DNA of 41,063 nt from Candidatus Gastranaerophilales bacterium (GTDB lineage: Bacteria; Cyanobacteriota; Vampirovibrionia; Gastranaerophilales; Gastranaerophilaceae): positions 1 through 41,063 of the forward strand of contig CAADWU010000040.1 of NCBI GenBank assembly GCA_900752845.1, read 5' to 3'. The position numbers and the translations under genes are program-made. Below the pieces are notes generated by a model. That model did no database searches, was not told the origin of the DNA, and saw nothing but the letters and a program-made list of their open reading frames with translations. The first letter of the stretch is position 1, and each line of letters starts with the position of its first letter. Of this stretch, positions 15,754-24,065 are shown piece after piece.

Positions 15754-16496
15754 ATGAAACAAGAAGCATTAAGGGTTGCCCCCCCCCCGAGAATGGCTTA
15801 CAGCTTAAGGGGTTAACAGGCTTTACTCTTGCCGAGGTGTTAATTACACTAGGCATTATAGGTGTGGTTGCGGCACTTACTATTCCTAACATTATTGGTC
15901 ATTACAAAAAAGTAGAAGCATCATCACGACTTAAAAAGTTTTACTCACTAATGGAACAAGCTATACGTATGAGTGAAATAGAAAACGGTGATTCAAAAGA
16001 ATGGTTTAAAGCTTCTACGCAATATGACGATGAAGGTGATGTAGACTATGATGCGCAGGGAAAAGTTTCAAAAGAATTTTTCATGACATACCTTGCACCC
16101 TATTTTAAGTATACGAGCATTACAGAAGGCAAAAATACTGTTGACGAAGATGGAAATAAAACAGGTACAACAACTACAGTTTTTCTTGCCGACGGCTCTT
16201 ATTTCAGCTTCAACAACGGCAGCTGCATGGATTTTGCATTTGATACTAACGGACACAAAAAGCCAAATGAATTCGGGAGAGATAAATTTGCTTTTTTAAT
16301 GTGTTTTTCTGAATCAACAAGGCAATACCATTGCGGCTCTAATCAAAAAGCATTTTGTGCATACGGAAGTGCTCAAAATACAGATAACACGAGAGCCAAA
16401 AGACTTGCCGACTGCAAAAAATCAGGTTACTGGTGCAGCGGACTTCTTTTAATGGATGGATTTGAATTTAAAGACGATTATCCTTACAGATTATAA
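15754..16496 (+). CDS. Type IV pilin-like protein, out of frame at a C10 tract
   Basis: Pilin/pseudopilin with a class III signal: after the leader, KGLTG then FTLAEVLITLGIIG, with the glycine before F and glutamate at +5 expected by prepilin peptidase, followed by a hydrophobic helix and a soluble cysteine-containing domain. The ATG at 15754 has a strong ribosome site. However, ten C residues (15779-15788) put the leader in a frame that stops at 15814-15816 after 20 codons. The pilin frame has no ATG/GTG/TTG start before the signal. One extra C (or two fewer) joins the halves; with C11 the product is 247 aa. This could be phase variation, an assembly error or a broken gene. A GTG at 15837 would cut off the cleavage signal. 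Confidence 0.75.
15779..15788 (+). repeat. C10 homopolymer inside the pilin leader
   Basis: Ten consecutive C residues in an otherwise very AT-rich region, located in the leader coding part of the pilin-like gene. Lengths 8 or 11 restore the reading frame; length 10 truncates it. Confidence 0.97.
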
Positions 16497-16510
16497 GATA
16501 AATCTTTTTG

Positions 16511-16519
16511 TGCTAAAAT
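16511..16519 (+). promoter_or_regulatory. Extended -10 promoter of purA
   Basis: TGC-TAAAAT, 41 bases upstream of the purA ATG, in the short gap after the pilin-like gene. It is the same extended -10 type as at 9971, 37132 and 38377. Confidence 0.5.
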
Positions 16520-16560
16520 AAATTAGTAATAAACCAATTTATTGGAAAGGACAAAGGGAT

Positions 16561-17838
16561 ATGAATAAGGTTGTTGTCGGAGCTCAATGGGGCGATGAAG
16601 GTAAAGCTAAAATTACTGATTTATTGGCACAGGACGCTGATTTAATTATAAGATATCAGGGCGGATGCAATGCAGGACACACTGTTGTTGCGCATAATAA
16701 AACTTTTAAGTTTCACCTGATACCGTCAGGTATTTTATACAAAGGTAAAACTTGTTTTATCGGCGCTGGAACGGTTATACTTCCGGAATATTTTGAACAG
16801 GAAATTCAAGGACTTATAAAAGAAGGTATTGATGTTTCAGGATTGAAAATAAACCCTCTTGCATCTATAACAATGCCGTATCATACAGAAGTTGACGGTT
16901 ACAGCGAAGACACTGCCCAAAAAGGTAAAATCGGTACAACTAAAAAAGGCATCGGACCGACTTATACAGATAAAATGGCACGTATCGGCTTAAAAATTCA
17001 GGATTTGTATTCACCTGAAGCTCTTTCTGAAAAATTGGATGTTATTTTACCGTTAAAAAATAAAACTCTTGAAAAAGTGTACGGCTTAAAATCATATTCC
17101 AAAGAAGAAGTTACAGCTTTATGCGCTAATTATGCTGAGATTTTCAGACCATACGTATGTTTTGACTGGCAAAAAGTTCTTCAAGATGCAAAACGTGATA
17201 AAAAATCTATCCTTTTTGAAGGTGCACAGGGCGTAATGCTTGATATTGATTACGGCACTTATCCTTTTGTAACTTCATCAAATCCTATCGGCGGTGGTGC
17301 AGCTACAGGTTCAGGATATGGTCCGACTATGATAGATGAGGTTATAGGTGTTGCCAAAGCTTATGTAACACGTGTTGGAGAAGGTCCTTTTGTTACAGAA
17401 TTAACCAATGAAACAGGCAAAAAAATTCAAGATATCGGTCACGAATTCGGGGTTACAACAGGACGTCCGAGAAGATGCGGCTGGTTTGATGCAGTTATTA
17501 TGAAATATGCTGTATTAGTAGGCGGATTAACATCAATTGCCTTAACCAAAATTGATGTTTTTGATACTTTTGACGAAATCAAAATATGTACAGCTTACAA
17601 AGATAAACGTGACGGAAAAATATATACAAGCTATCCTACAAATGTTTATATCCATAAATATCTTGAACCTGTATATGAAACCCACAAAGGATGGTGCGAA
17701 AATGTATCAGGTATACGTAAATATGACCAATTGCCTGAAAACTGTAAAAAATACCTTGAAAGACTAGAAGAAATTTTGGAAGTTCCTATCTCAATAGTTA
17801 GTGTAGGACCTGACAGAGAACAAACAATTTTCAAATAA
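16561..17838 (+). CDS. purA: Adenylosuccinate synthetase
   Basis: Catalyses GTP-dependent condensation of IMP with aspartate to adenylosuccinate, the first committed step to AMP. The N-terminal loop GAQWGDEGKAKITD, the IMP/switch motif NAGHTVV, GTTKKGIGPTYTDK, and the active-site stretch GEGPFVTEL are present, with VTTGRPRRCGWFDAV near the C-terminal third. At 425 aa it is full length. The second half of the first loop reads GKAKITD rather than the common GKGKIVD, a mild variation. Good ribosome site (AAAGGACAAAGGG). It is probably transcribed alone. Confidence 0.97.
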   Translation: MNKVVVGAQWGDEGKAKITDLLAQDADLIIRYQGGCNAGHTVVAHNKTFKFHLIPSGILYKGKTCFIGAGTVILPEYFEQEIQGLIKEGIDVSGLKINPLASITMPYHTEVDGYSEDTAQKGKIGTTKKGIGPTYTDKMARIGLKIQDLYSPEALSEKLDVILPLKNKTLEKVYGLKSYSKEEVTALCANYAEIFRPYVCFDWQKVLQDAKRDKKSILFEGAQGVMLDIDYGTYPFVTSSNPIGGGAATGSGYGPTMIDEVIGVAKAYVTRVGEGPFVTELTNETGKKIQDIGHEFGVTTGRPRRCGWFDAVIMKYAVLVGGLTSIALTKIDVFDTFDEIKICTAYKDKRDGKIYTSYPTNVYIHKYLEPVYETHKGWCENVSGIRKYDQLPENCKKYLERLEEILEVPISIVSVGPDREQTIFK

Positions 17839-17939
17839 ACAGCATTAAACATGAGTTTTATAAGTTAACAAAATAATTCAGAAAAAATGTTAAAAAAGCA
17901 ATTTTTTGTATTTGCAGGTTTTAATATACATGTACTATT

Positions 17940-20744
17940 ATGCTTAAAATTAATAACATATCTAATATAACCAGTGCAAAACCATCGCTAAAGCAAACAT
18001 TTAAAGGTGAAGCAAGTGCAGCAGACAAACAGCAGACAGAAAAATTACCTGATGTTAAGCCTGATTATGCGGTGAAAACACCTATGCCTTTTACTAAAAC
18101 AGGAGAAATGAATTTCCCTTATGATACTAAGGCATACTGTTACAGACTTGCAAACGGGCAAAAAGTCATAATAGTACCTCAGGAAGGTGAAACTGTACTA
18201 AGAACTTACGTAAATTCAGGTTCTATGAACGAACCCGATAATCTTCGAGGAATTAGCCATTACATTGAACATAACCTTTTTAACGGCTCAGAAGGGCTTG
18301 AAGAAGGTGAATTTTTTAAGGCTGTTGACAAAATGGGGGCATCAACAAATGCATCAACAGGTTTTGCAGAAACAAACTATTATATTAGTTCTAATCTTTT
18401 GAATGATAACGATTTGGAAAATAAAATCAAACTTCACGCTTCAATGCTTGAAACTCCCGTTTTTGCGATAGATAAACTTGAAAAAGAAAAAGGAATTGTT
18501 AATTCTGAAATTAACATGATTTTATCCAGACCTGAAAATTTAGCAATAAACAAAACATTGAAAAATCTATACAGAATTAAATCAACCTCAACGGATTTAA
18601 TCGGAGGTACCACTGACAATATTACAAATTTAACCAGAGAAGATGTTGTGAATTATTATAACAACAATTACTTCCCTGCTAATATGGTAACTGTCATTAC
18701 TGGAGATGTAAAACCTGAAGAAACAATGCAGTTAATTTCTAAACATTTTACATCTAAAAGACAGCCCAATAAAGCAAGACATTTTGAGCCTTTAACTCCT
18801 GTAGGTAAAACTGTAAGAGAAGATATTATTTCAAATAAAGCAACCGGAACAACCATCGTTGTCGGTTTTAACGGTCCAAAAAGCAATGATACAAAAGAAA
18901 AAATCTATATGTCTGCTTTATCAAGACTTTTATCTATGTCTCCAACTTCAAGAATAGATAAAAATATTAAAAAATATAATGCAGGTTCATGGGTTGAAAA
19001 CGAAAAAATCAGCACAAATCCTAATGACGGCAGAGCAATAATGCTTATATCAGAATGCGTTGACAAAAACTCGGAAGATATACTAAAAACTATATTTACT
19101 CAAATAGGCAATCTTGCCAATAATCCGCCGACAGACGATGAAATGCAGATTATCAAAAAGAAAATGCTTTACAGCTATTCAAGAACATTTGAAAAATCCT
19201 TTGCAACAAACAATTTAATTGGAACTTCAATCCTTGAAAACAACGAAGACTACATAAATAATTATGAACAAATCGTTAAATCTATGACTGCTCAAGACCT
19301 TGTTAATACAGCAAAGAAATATCTTGACATTAACAAGGCATCTGTTACTGTTGTTCACCCTGACAGTGTTAGTGAAGAAAGCATAAAAAACAATTATAAA
19401 AAAGTTTCTAATGTAACTTTTACAGGTGCAAAAAAAGAAGCAATAAATCTTTCCGACGTAAAAGAATACAATATGGCAAATAATTATAAAGTTTTAACAT
19501 CCAATTCAAAAACCGACAACGTTATAGGCTCTTTTCAGCTCTATACAGATGATTATTTCCCTGCAAAACCTTCCGTATCACTTATTTTAGACGGCTTGTT
19601 CAGCGAAGGTTCAAAATTCAGGAATGAAGAAGAACTTGAAACAGATTTGGCAAAAAACGGGATTTCGGTTTCAATCGGTGCTAACGTTGATAATTTGAGC
19701 GGTGCTTTTATTTGCCAGAAAGAAGATTTAGACAAAGCAATGAAATCTTTTAAAGAGGTGCTTGAAAACCCTAGATTTACACAAGAAAACTTTGAACAGG
19801 TTAAAAAGCGTATAAAAGATAATATACTGACATCCGAAAAATCCGCATATGATAAGCTGGATACAGAAATTTACAAAGGGCTTCCTCTCGGTCATTCAAA
19901 ACAAGAAATTATAAAAGACTTAGATACGGTAACTCTTGATGATGTTGAAGCTTACTATGATTATTTAGTCAATAATGGTAAAGCATATATAGGTATTTCA
20001 GCACCTTTTGACAAAGATAAAAGTCTGAATAACACAGTATTTACTAATATTTCATCATTACAGACTGTAAAACCTTTTGAACATTTTTCAAAAAATATTT
20101 TTAATCCAATTGATGAAACAAAAGTATTAACTGATACTTATAATAAAAATCAAGCTCAAATTGTTGAGGCTTTCAAATATAAGATTAATCCCAACTTGAA
20201 AGACAATATTACTGTTAACCTGTTGAACATAATTCTCGGCGGCAACCCTTCCTCAAGGCTATTTAGCGATTTGAGAGAAAATCAAAAGCTGGCTTATCAT
20301 GTACGTTCAAACTTTGAAAACAATGAAGATACTGGCATTTTTGTCTTAAAAATTGAAACAACAACCGAAAACCGGGACACCGGAGAAGTAAGTTTTGACA
20401 ATGTTCAAAAATCAATAAACGGATTTAACAAACATATATTAAAAATTAAATCTGAAAAAGTTACTGATGAAGAACTAAATAATGCCAAATTGAATTTGAA
20501 AAATCAAATACTAAACTCCTGCCACGATGCCGGAGATAAGCTTACATTGTTATATCAAGGCGTTGATTCTCCTTATGGAATATCAAGAGAAAACCAAATG
20601 TTTGATATGATTGATTCTATTACTGCTGATGATATTTATAACGCTGCAAACTATATCTTCGCCGGCAAACCTGTTTATTCAATTGTGGCTACAGAGAATA
20701 CATTAAAAGAAAACGAACAGTTCCTAAATTCATTAAAAGCTTAA
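17940..20744 (+). CDS. M16 (pitrilysin/insulinase-type) zinc metallopeptidase
   Basis: A two-module M16 peptidase, 934 aa. The inverted zinc motif HYIEH (H107, E110, H111) lies in the first module, followed by the usual helix with conserved glutamates. The second module carries the family's closing segment LAYHVRSNFENNEDTG but no second zinc motif, as in full-length members. No signal peptide. Instead the first ~45 residues are polar, lysine/alanine rich and contain QTFKG (19-23), the motif shared with four other proteins here. No Shine-Dalgarno is visible before the ATG; a TATACA at 17925-17930 would put the transcript start within a few bases of the ATG. A peptide-degrading role is expected; cell location is uncertain. 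Confidence 0.9.
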   Translation: MLKINNISNITSAKPSLKQTFKGEASAADKQQTEKLPDVKPDYAVKTPMPFTKTGEMNFPYDTKAYCYRLANGQKVIIVPQEGETVLRTYVNSGSMNEPDNLRGISHYIEHNLFNGSEGLEEGEFFKAVDKMGASTNASTGFAETNYYISSNLLNDNDLENKIKLHASMLETPVFAIDKLEKEKGIVNSEINMILSRPENLAINKTLKNLYRIKSTSTDLIGGTTDNITNLTREDVVNYYNNNYFPANMVTVITGDVKPEETMQLISKHFTSKRQPNKARHFEPLTPVGKTVREDIISNKATGTTIVVGFNGPKSNDTKEKIYMSALSRLLSMSPTSRIDKNIKKYNAGSWVENEKISTNPNDGRAIMLISECVDKNSEDILKTIFTQIGNLANNPPTDDEMQIIKKKMLYSYSRTFEKSFATNNLIGTSILENNEDYINNYEQIVKSMTAQDLVNTAKKYLDINKASVTVVHPDSVSEESIKNNYKKVSNVTFTGAKKEAINLSDVKEYNMANNYKVLTSNSKTDNVIGSFQLYTDDYFPAKPSVSLILDGLFSEGSKFRNEEELETDLAKNGISVSIGANVDNLSGAFICQKEDLDKAMKSFKEVLENPRFTQENFEQVKKRIKDNILTSEKSAYDKLDTEIYKGLPLGHSKQEIIKDLDTVTLDDVEAYYDYLVNNGKAYIGISAPFDKDKSLNNTVFTNISSLQTVKPFEHFSKNIFNPIDETKVLTDTYNKNQAQIVEAFKYKINPNLKDNITVNLLNIILGGNPSSRLFSDLRENQKLAYHVRSNFENNEDTGIFVLKIETTTENRDTGEVSFDNVQKSINGFNKHILKIKSEKVTDEELNNAKLNLKNQILNSCHDAGDKLTLLYQGVDSPYGISRENQMFDMIDSITADDIYNAANYIFAGKPVYSIVATENTLKENEQFLNSLKA

Positions 20745-20944
20745 TCTCTGTTGAAAACTTCTCTGTATGACAAGAAAAAGTATATGATAGCACTGATACC
20801 TACAAGAGCATATACTATTCTTGATAAAATTGTCATATCACCAAATAAAAGTGCAACTAAATCAAGTTCGAATAAACCTACCAAACCCCAGTTTAATGCA
20901 CCGATTAATACTAAAATATAAGTTATAATTTTTAAAGCTTGCAT
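20741..20944 (-). CDS. DUF378-type small membrane protein
   Basis: A 67-residue protein with two hydrophobic helices and the family signature LVLIGALNWGLVGLFELDLVA followed by ILSRIVYALVGISA. That matches the DUF378 family, a widespread small inner-membrane protein of unknown function. Very good ribosome site (AGGAGG) before the ATG. Its stop codon overlaps the stop of the M16 gene, so the two genes are convergent with no room for a terminator between them. It lies just downstream of gap on the same strand but is separated by a terminator. Confidence 0.85.
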   Translation of the reverse strand: MQALKIITYILVLIGALNWGLVGLFELDLVALLFGDMTILSRIVYALVGISAIIYFFLSYREVFNRD

Positions 20945-21021
20945 AATTTTTACCTCCTATACAGAAATATTTTTTACTATTAATTACTTTTATGCATTAG
21001 ACAAAAGGATAAAAAAATGTA

Positions 21022-21055
21022 TAAAAAAAGAGCCCGATAATAATCAGGCTCTTTT
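21022..21055 (-). terminator. Rho-independent terminator of gap
   Basis: Reading the minus strand, AAAGAGCC(TGA) pairs with (TCG)GGCTCTTT around an AT-rich loop and is followed by seven T residues. It lies 26 bases after the gap stop codon. Confidence 0.88.
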
Positions 21056-21080
21056 AAATTATTGCTAATTATAAAATTAA

Positions 21081-22094
21081 TTATAATTTTTCAGCAACCA
21101 TTAATGTAGTTTCAGCTAATCTTGTAGAATAACCCATTTCGTTATCATACCAAGAAACAACTTTAACCATATTGTCGCCCATTGTCATTGTCAATGCAGC
21201 GTCAACAGTTGAAGATTGGTGAGAACCGATAAAGTCAGAAGATACAAGAGGAGTTTCTTCATAAACTAAGATTCCTTTCATTTCGCCTTCAGCAGCTTCT
21301 TTCAAAGCAGCGTTAACAGCTTCAACTGTAACAGGTTTTTCAGTTTCAAATACAACGTCAACAACTGATACGTCCGGAGTAGGAACTCTCATTGCGAAAC
21401 CGTTTAATTTACCTTTCAATTCAGGAATAACCAAAGCAACAGCTTTAGCAGCACCTGTAGTTGTAGGAACGATGTTTAAAGCACCAGCTCTAGCACGACG
21501 AGGGTCTTTGTGACCAGCATCCAAAATTCTTTGGTCGCCTGTGTAAGAGTGAACAGTTGTCATTAAACCTTTAACGATACCGAATTTATCCATAACAACT
21601 TTAGCAACAGGAGCTAAGCAGTTAGTTGTACAAGATGCCATTGAAATGATGTCGTGTTTAGCCGGATCATATTCATTACCGTTAACACCAAGAACGATAG
21701 TTTTATCTTCGTTTTTAGCAGGAGCTGAAATGATAACTTTTTTAGCACCGGCATCTAAGTGAGCTTTAGCTTTAGTTGCATCTGTGAAGAAACCTGTTGA
21801 TTCAACAACAACTTCAACACCAAGATCTTTCCAAGGTAATTGAGCAGGATCTTTTTCTGCAAAGAATTTAATTTTTTTACCGTTGATGATGATACCTTCG
21901 TCATAAGCTTCTACATCACCACAGAATTTACCTTGAACTGAATCATATTTGAAAATATGAGCAGCTTGTGCAGGTGTTAAACCCGGGTCATTAATTGCTA
22001 CATAATTAATTTTGTCAAAAATACCTTCTTCGATAGCGGCTCTTAATGTGTTACGGCCAATTCTGCCAAAGCCGTTAATTGCTACATTTACCAT
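21081..22094 (-). CDS. gap: Glyceraldehyde-3-phosphate dehydrogenase, type I
   Basis: Glycolytic/gluconeogenic enzyme converting glyceraldehyde-3-phosphate, NAD(P)+ and phosphate to 1,3-bisphosphoglycerate. The dinucleotide-binding start INGFGRIGRNTLRAA, the catalytic loop SMASCTTNCLAP (nucleophile about C155) and the closing SWYDNEMGYSTRL block are all present. Full length at 337 aa. Codon choice looks more regular than in its neighbours, as expected for a strongly expressed gene. Good ribosome site (AAGGGAG) and its own promoter and terminator, so it is monocistronic. Glycolytic flux into fermentation would fit the hydrogenase maturase nearby. Confidence 0.98.
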   Translation of the reverse strand: MVNVAINGFGRIGRNTLRAAIEEGIFDKINYVAINDPGLTPAQAAHIFKYDSVQGKFCGDVEAYDEGIIINGKKIKFFAEKDPAQLPWKDLGVEVVVESTGFFTDATKAKAHLDAGAKKVIISAPAKNEDKTIVLGVNGNEYDPAKHDIISMASCTTNCLAPVAKVVMDKFGIVKGLMTTVHSYTGDQRILDAGHKDPRRARAGALNIVPTTTGAAKAVALVIPELKGKLNGFAMRVPTPDVSVVDVVFETEKPVTVEAVNAALKEAAEGEMKGILVYEETPLVSSDFIGSHQSSTVDAALTMTMGDNMVKVVSWYDNEMGYSTRLAETTLMVAEKL

Positions 22095-22121
22095 AAGTTT
22101 TTACTCCCTTTCTTTTGTAAA

Positions 22122-22151
22122 ACTTTAACATGTAACTTATAACATTAACAA
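22122..22151 (-). promoter_or_regulatory. Probable gap promoter
   Basis: On the minus strand, TTGTTA (22146-22151) and TAAAGT (22122-22127) are 18 bases apart, with TG one base before the -10. The gap ATG (22092-22094) follows after a 27-base leader containing AAGGGAG. Confidence 0.45.
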
Positions 22152-22208
22152 AAAAACTAATCAAGTAGGTATGTCTTGTTGAAATGTTAAGAAAAGGTTA
22201 ATTTATAA

Positions 22209-22237
22209 TTGAAAAATAAAATCAATCGGGTTATCAT
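22209..22237 (+). promoter_or_regulatory. Promoter predicting a leaderless mRNA for the 111-aa gene
   Basis: TTGAAA (22209-22214), a 17-base spacer and TATCAT (22232-22237). The ATG at 22244 lies exactly six bases after the -10, so the expected first transcribed base is the A of the ATG. There is no Shine-Dalgarno. Confidence 0.6.
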
Positions 22238-22243
22238 CAAAGT

Positions 22244-22579
22244 ATGTTAGTGAGTAAGATAGGAACATTTAAAAGTCATCCCAGCTTCAAAAATGAAGCA
22301 TCACAAAAACGTGAAGGTTTTCTTGAAAAATTCCATACCTTCACTAAAAATTCTGCTGATATGACAGATACAGTTGTTGTACCGAGAACTATTTTTAAAG
22401 GATATCTGGGAATTATGGCAGGCACAACACTTGTTACTCTTGGCGGATTGCTAAATAAACATCCTAAAACGAATAAAACCCTTATTGGGGCGGGACTTCT
22501 TACTTCTTTATACGGAACATGGGCTTTTGTAAGACCGTTTATAGTTAAAGATGCTCCGGGTGTAGAAAAAAGTAAATAA
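22244..22579 (+). CDS. Small membrane protein with tagged N-terminus (111 aa)
   Basis: Not recognised. Two hydrophobic segments, roughly residues 48-66 (LGIMAGTTLVTLGGLL) and 78-97 (LIGAGLLTSLYGTWAFVRPF), are separated by a short basic loop (NKHPKTNK). The ~45 residues before them are polar and contain PSFKNEAS (13-20), the motif shared by four other proteins here. No Shine-Dalgarno; the promoter geometry suggests a leaderless transcript. It ends six bases before the convergent hydG stop, so terminator space is lacking. A membrane anchor or adaptor is possible, but no function can be assigned. Confidence 0.65.
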   Translation: MLVSKIGTFKSHPSFKNEASQKREGFLEKFHTFTKNSADMTDTVVVPRTIFKGYLGIMAGTTLVTLGGLLNKHPKTNKTLIGAGLLTSLYGTWAFVRPFIVKDAPGVEKSK

Positions 22580-22585
22580 TTAATT

Positions 22586-24004
22586 TTAAAATTTAAAATC
22601 CCTTCCGCCGGCTTCGATTTTAACCAAATCTTCTTTTACGGTTTTCTTAATATTTTCAGCTTCTAAAGTTTCTACTTCCTTTTGGATTAATTCATAGCCG
22701 ATTTTTTTAGTTTCCTCCGAAGCATAGTCTTCTAAGTATTCTTTCAATGTAAGGATTGCATTAGGATGGCAGAAATTATGAATTTGCTGGCTTTTGCAAA
22801 CTTCCATAAATCTGTCGCCAGTTCTTCCGCTTCCGTAACAAGCAGTACAAAAACTAGGAAGATACCCGAGTTCCATTAACCATTTAATTACTTCATCCAG
22901 AGGCCTTCTGTCTGAAACATCAAATTGTGCTGAATCTTCTTTTTCAGGCATCGGTTTAAAATAACCGCCAACACTTGTTTTAGAACCGCCGGATATTTGG
23001 GAAATACCTAAATGAAGCAACCTTTCTCTGCATTTTGCATTTTCTCTAGTAGAAATTATCATGCCTGTATAAGGAACTGAAATTCTGATGCAGGCAGCAA
23101 TTTTAGCAAAAATTTCATCATCTATGCCATTATCAAATTCATCAGGATTAATGTCGTCAGCTTTTTTTATTCTTGGAACACTTATAGTATGAGGACCTAC
23201 GCCATATACTGCTTCAAGGTGTTCAGCATGCATTAATAGTGCTGTAAATTCATATTTATAAGATTCAAGACCAAACAATACACCAAGTCCTACATCGTCA
23301 ATGCCGCCTTGCATAGCTCTGTCCATAGCTTCTGTATGATATTTATAATTATGTTTTGGTCCTGTCGGATGAAGTTTTTCATAACTTTCTTTGTTATAGG
23401 TTTCTTGAAAAAGAATGTATGTACCTATACCTGCTTCGTGCAATTTTTTATAATTTTCAACGGTTGTTGCAGCTATATTAACGTTTACACGTCTGATGGA
23501 ACCGTTTTTATGTTTAACACTATAAATTGTGTTAATTGATTCAAGAATATACTCAATGGGATTATTAACCGGGTCTTCGCCAGCTTCGATGGCTAAGCGT
23601 TTATGACCCATATCTTGAAGAGCTTCGACTTCTTTTCTTATTTCATCTTGAGAAAGCTTGCGTCTGGGGATATGTTTATTTTTAGCGTGATAAGGGCAAT
23701 ATACACATCCGTTTACACAGTAATTTGACAGGTAAAGAGGAGCAAATAATACGATACGATTACCGTAATAATCTTTTTTAATTTTTTCTGCAAGAGCAAA
23801 AATTTCTTTATTTTTCACTTCGTTATCACACACTAAAAGTACAATGGCTTCTCTGTGCGTAAGACCTTTTCCTAATCGTGCTTTATCAAGGATTTTATCA
23901 ATCAATGCAGAATTATTTTTGTTTTTTTCTGCATATTGTAAAGATGCCAAAACTTCTTCATGTGATATAAATTCCTCAGCATTATGTGATTTAGGATTAT
24001 ACAT
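22586..24004 (-). CDS. hydG: [FeFe]-hydrogenase maturase HydG
   Basis: Radical-SAM tyrosine lyase that makes the CO and CN- ligands of the [FeFe]-hydrogenase H-cluster. The radical-SAM cysteines are C96, C100 and C103 (CVNGCVYC). The C-terminal auxiliary-cluster motif CX2CX22C, which separates HydG from ThiH, is intact: C386, C389 and C412, in CTACYGSGRTGDRFMEVC...NFC. The length of 472 aa fits. Good ribosome site (AAGGAG). The other maturases (hydE, hydF) and the hydrogenase itself are not in the window; the neighbour upstream on the same strand is mnmA, 61 bases away. Presence of the gene implies H2 metabolism in an oxygen-avoiding cell. Confidence 0.95.
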   Translation of the reverse strand: MYNPKSHNAEEFISHEEVLASLQYAEKNKNNSALIDKILDKARLGKGLTHREAIVLLVCDNEVKNKEIFALAEKIKKDYYGNRIVLFAPLYLSNYCVNGCVYCPYHAKNKHIPRRKLSQDEIRKEVEALQDMGHKRLAIEAGEDPVNNPIEYILESINTIYSVKHKNGSIRRVNVNIAATTVENYKKLHEAGIGTYILFQETYNKESYEKLHPTGPKHNYKYHTEAMDRAMQGGIDDVGLGVLFGLESYKYEFTALLMHAEHLEAVYGVGPHTISVPRIKKADDINPDEFDNGIDDEIFAKIAACIRISVPYTGMIISTRENAKCRERLLHLGISQISGGSKTSVGGYFKPMPEKEDSAQFDVSDRRPLDEVIKWLMELGYLPSFCTACYGSGRTGDRFMEVCKSQQIHNFCHPNAILTLKEYLEDYASEETKKIGYELIQKEVETLEAENIKKTVKEDLVKIEAGGRDFKF

Positions 24005-24065
24005 AACTTTTCTCCTTAGGTCTAAGAATATGATAAAACTTCAAAAATAAAAGTAAAGTAAACGC

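Noticed and set aside
15837..16496. Pilin-like gene starting at GTG 15837
   Set aside because: That start would fall inside the hydrophobic helix and remove the prepilin cleavage signal, which is clearly encoded upstream in the same frame.
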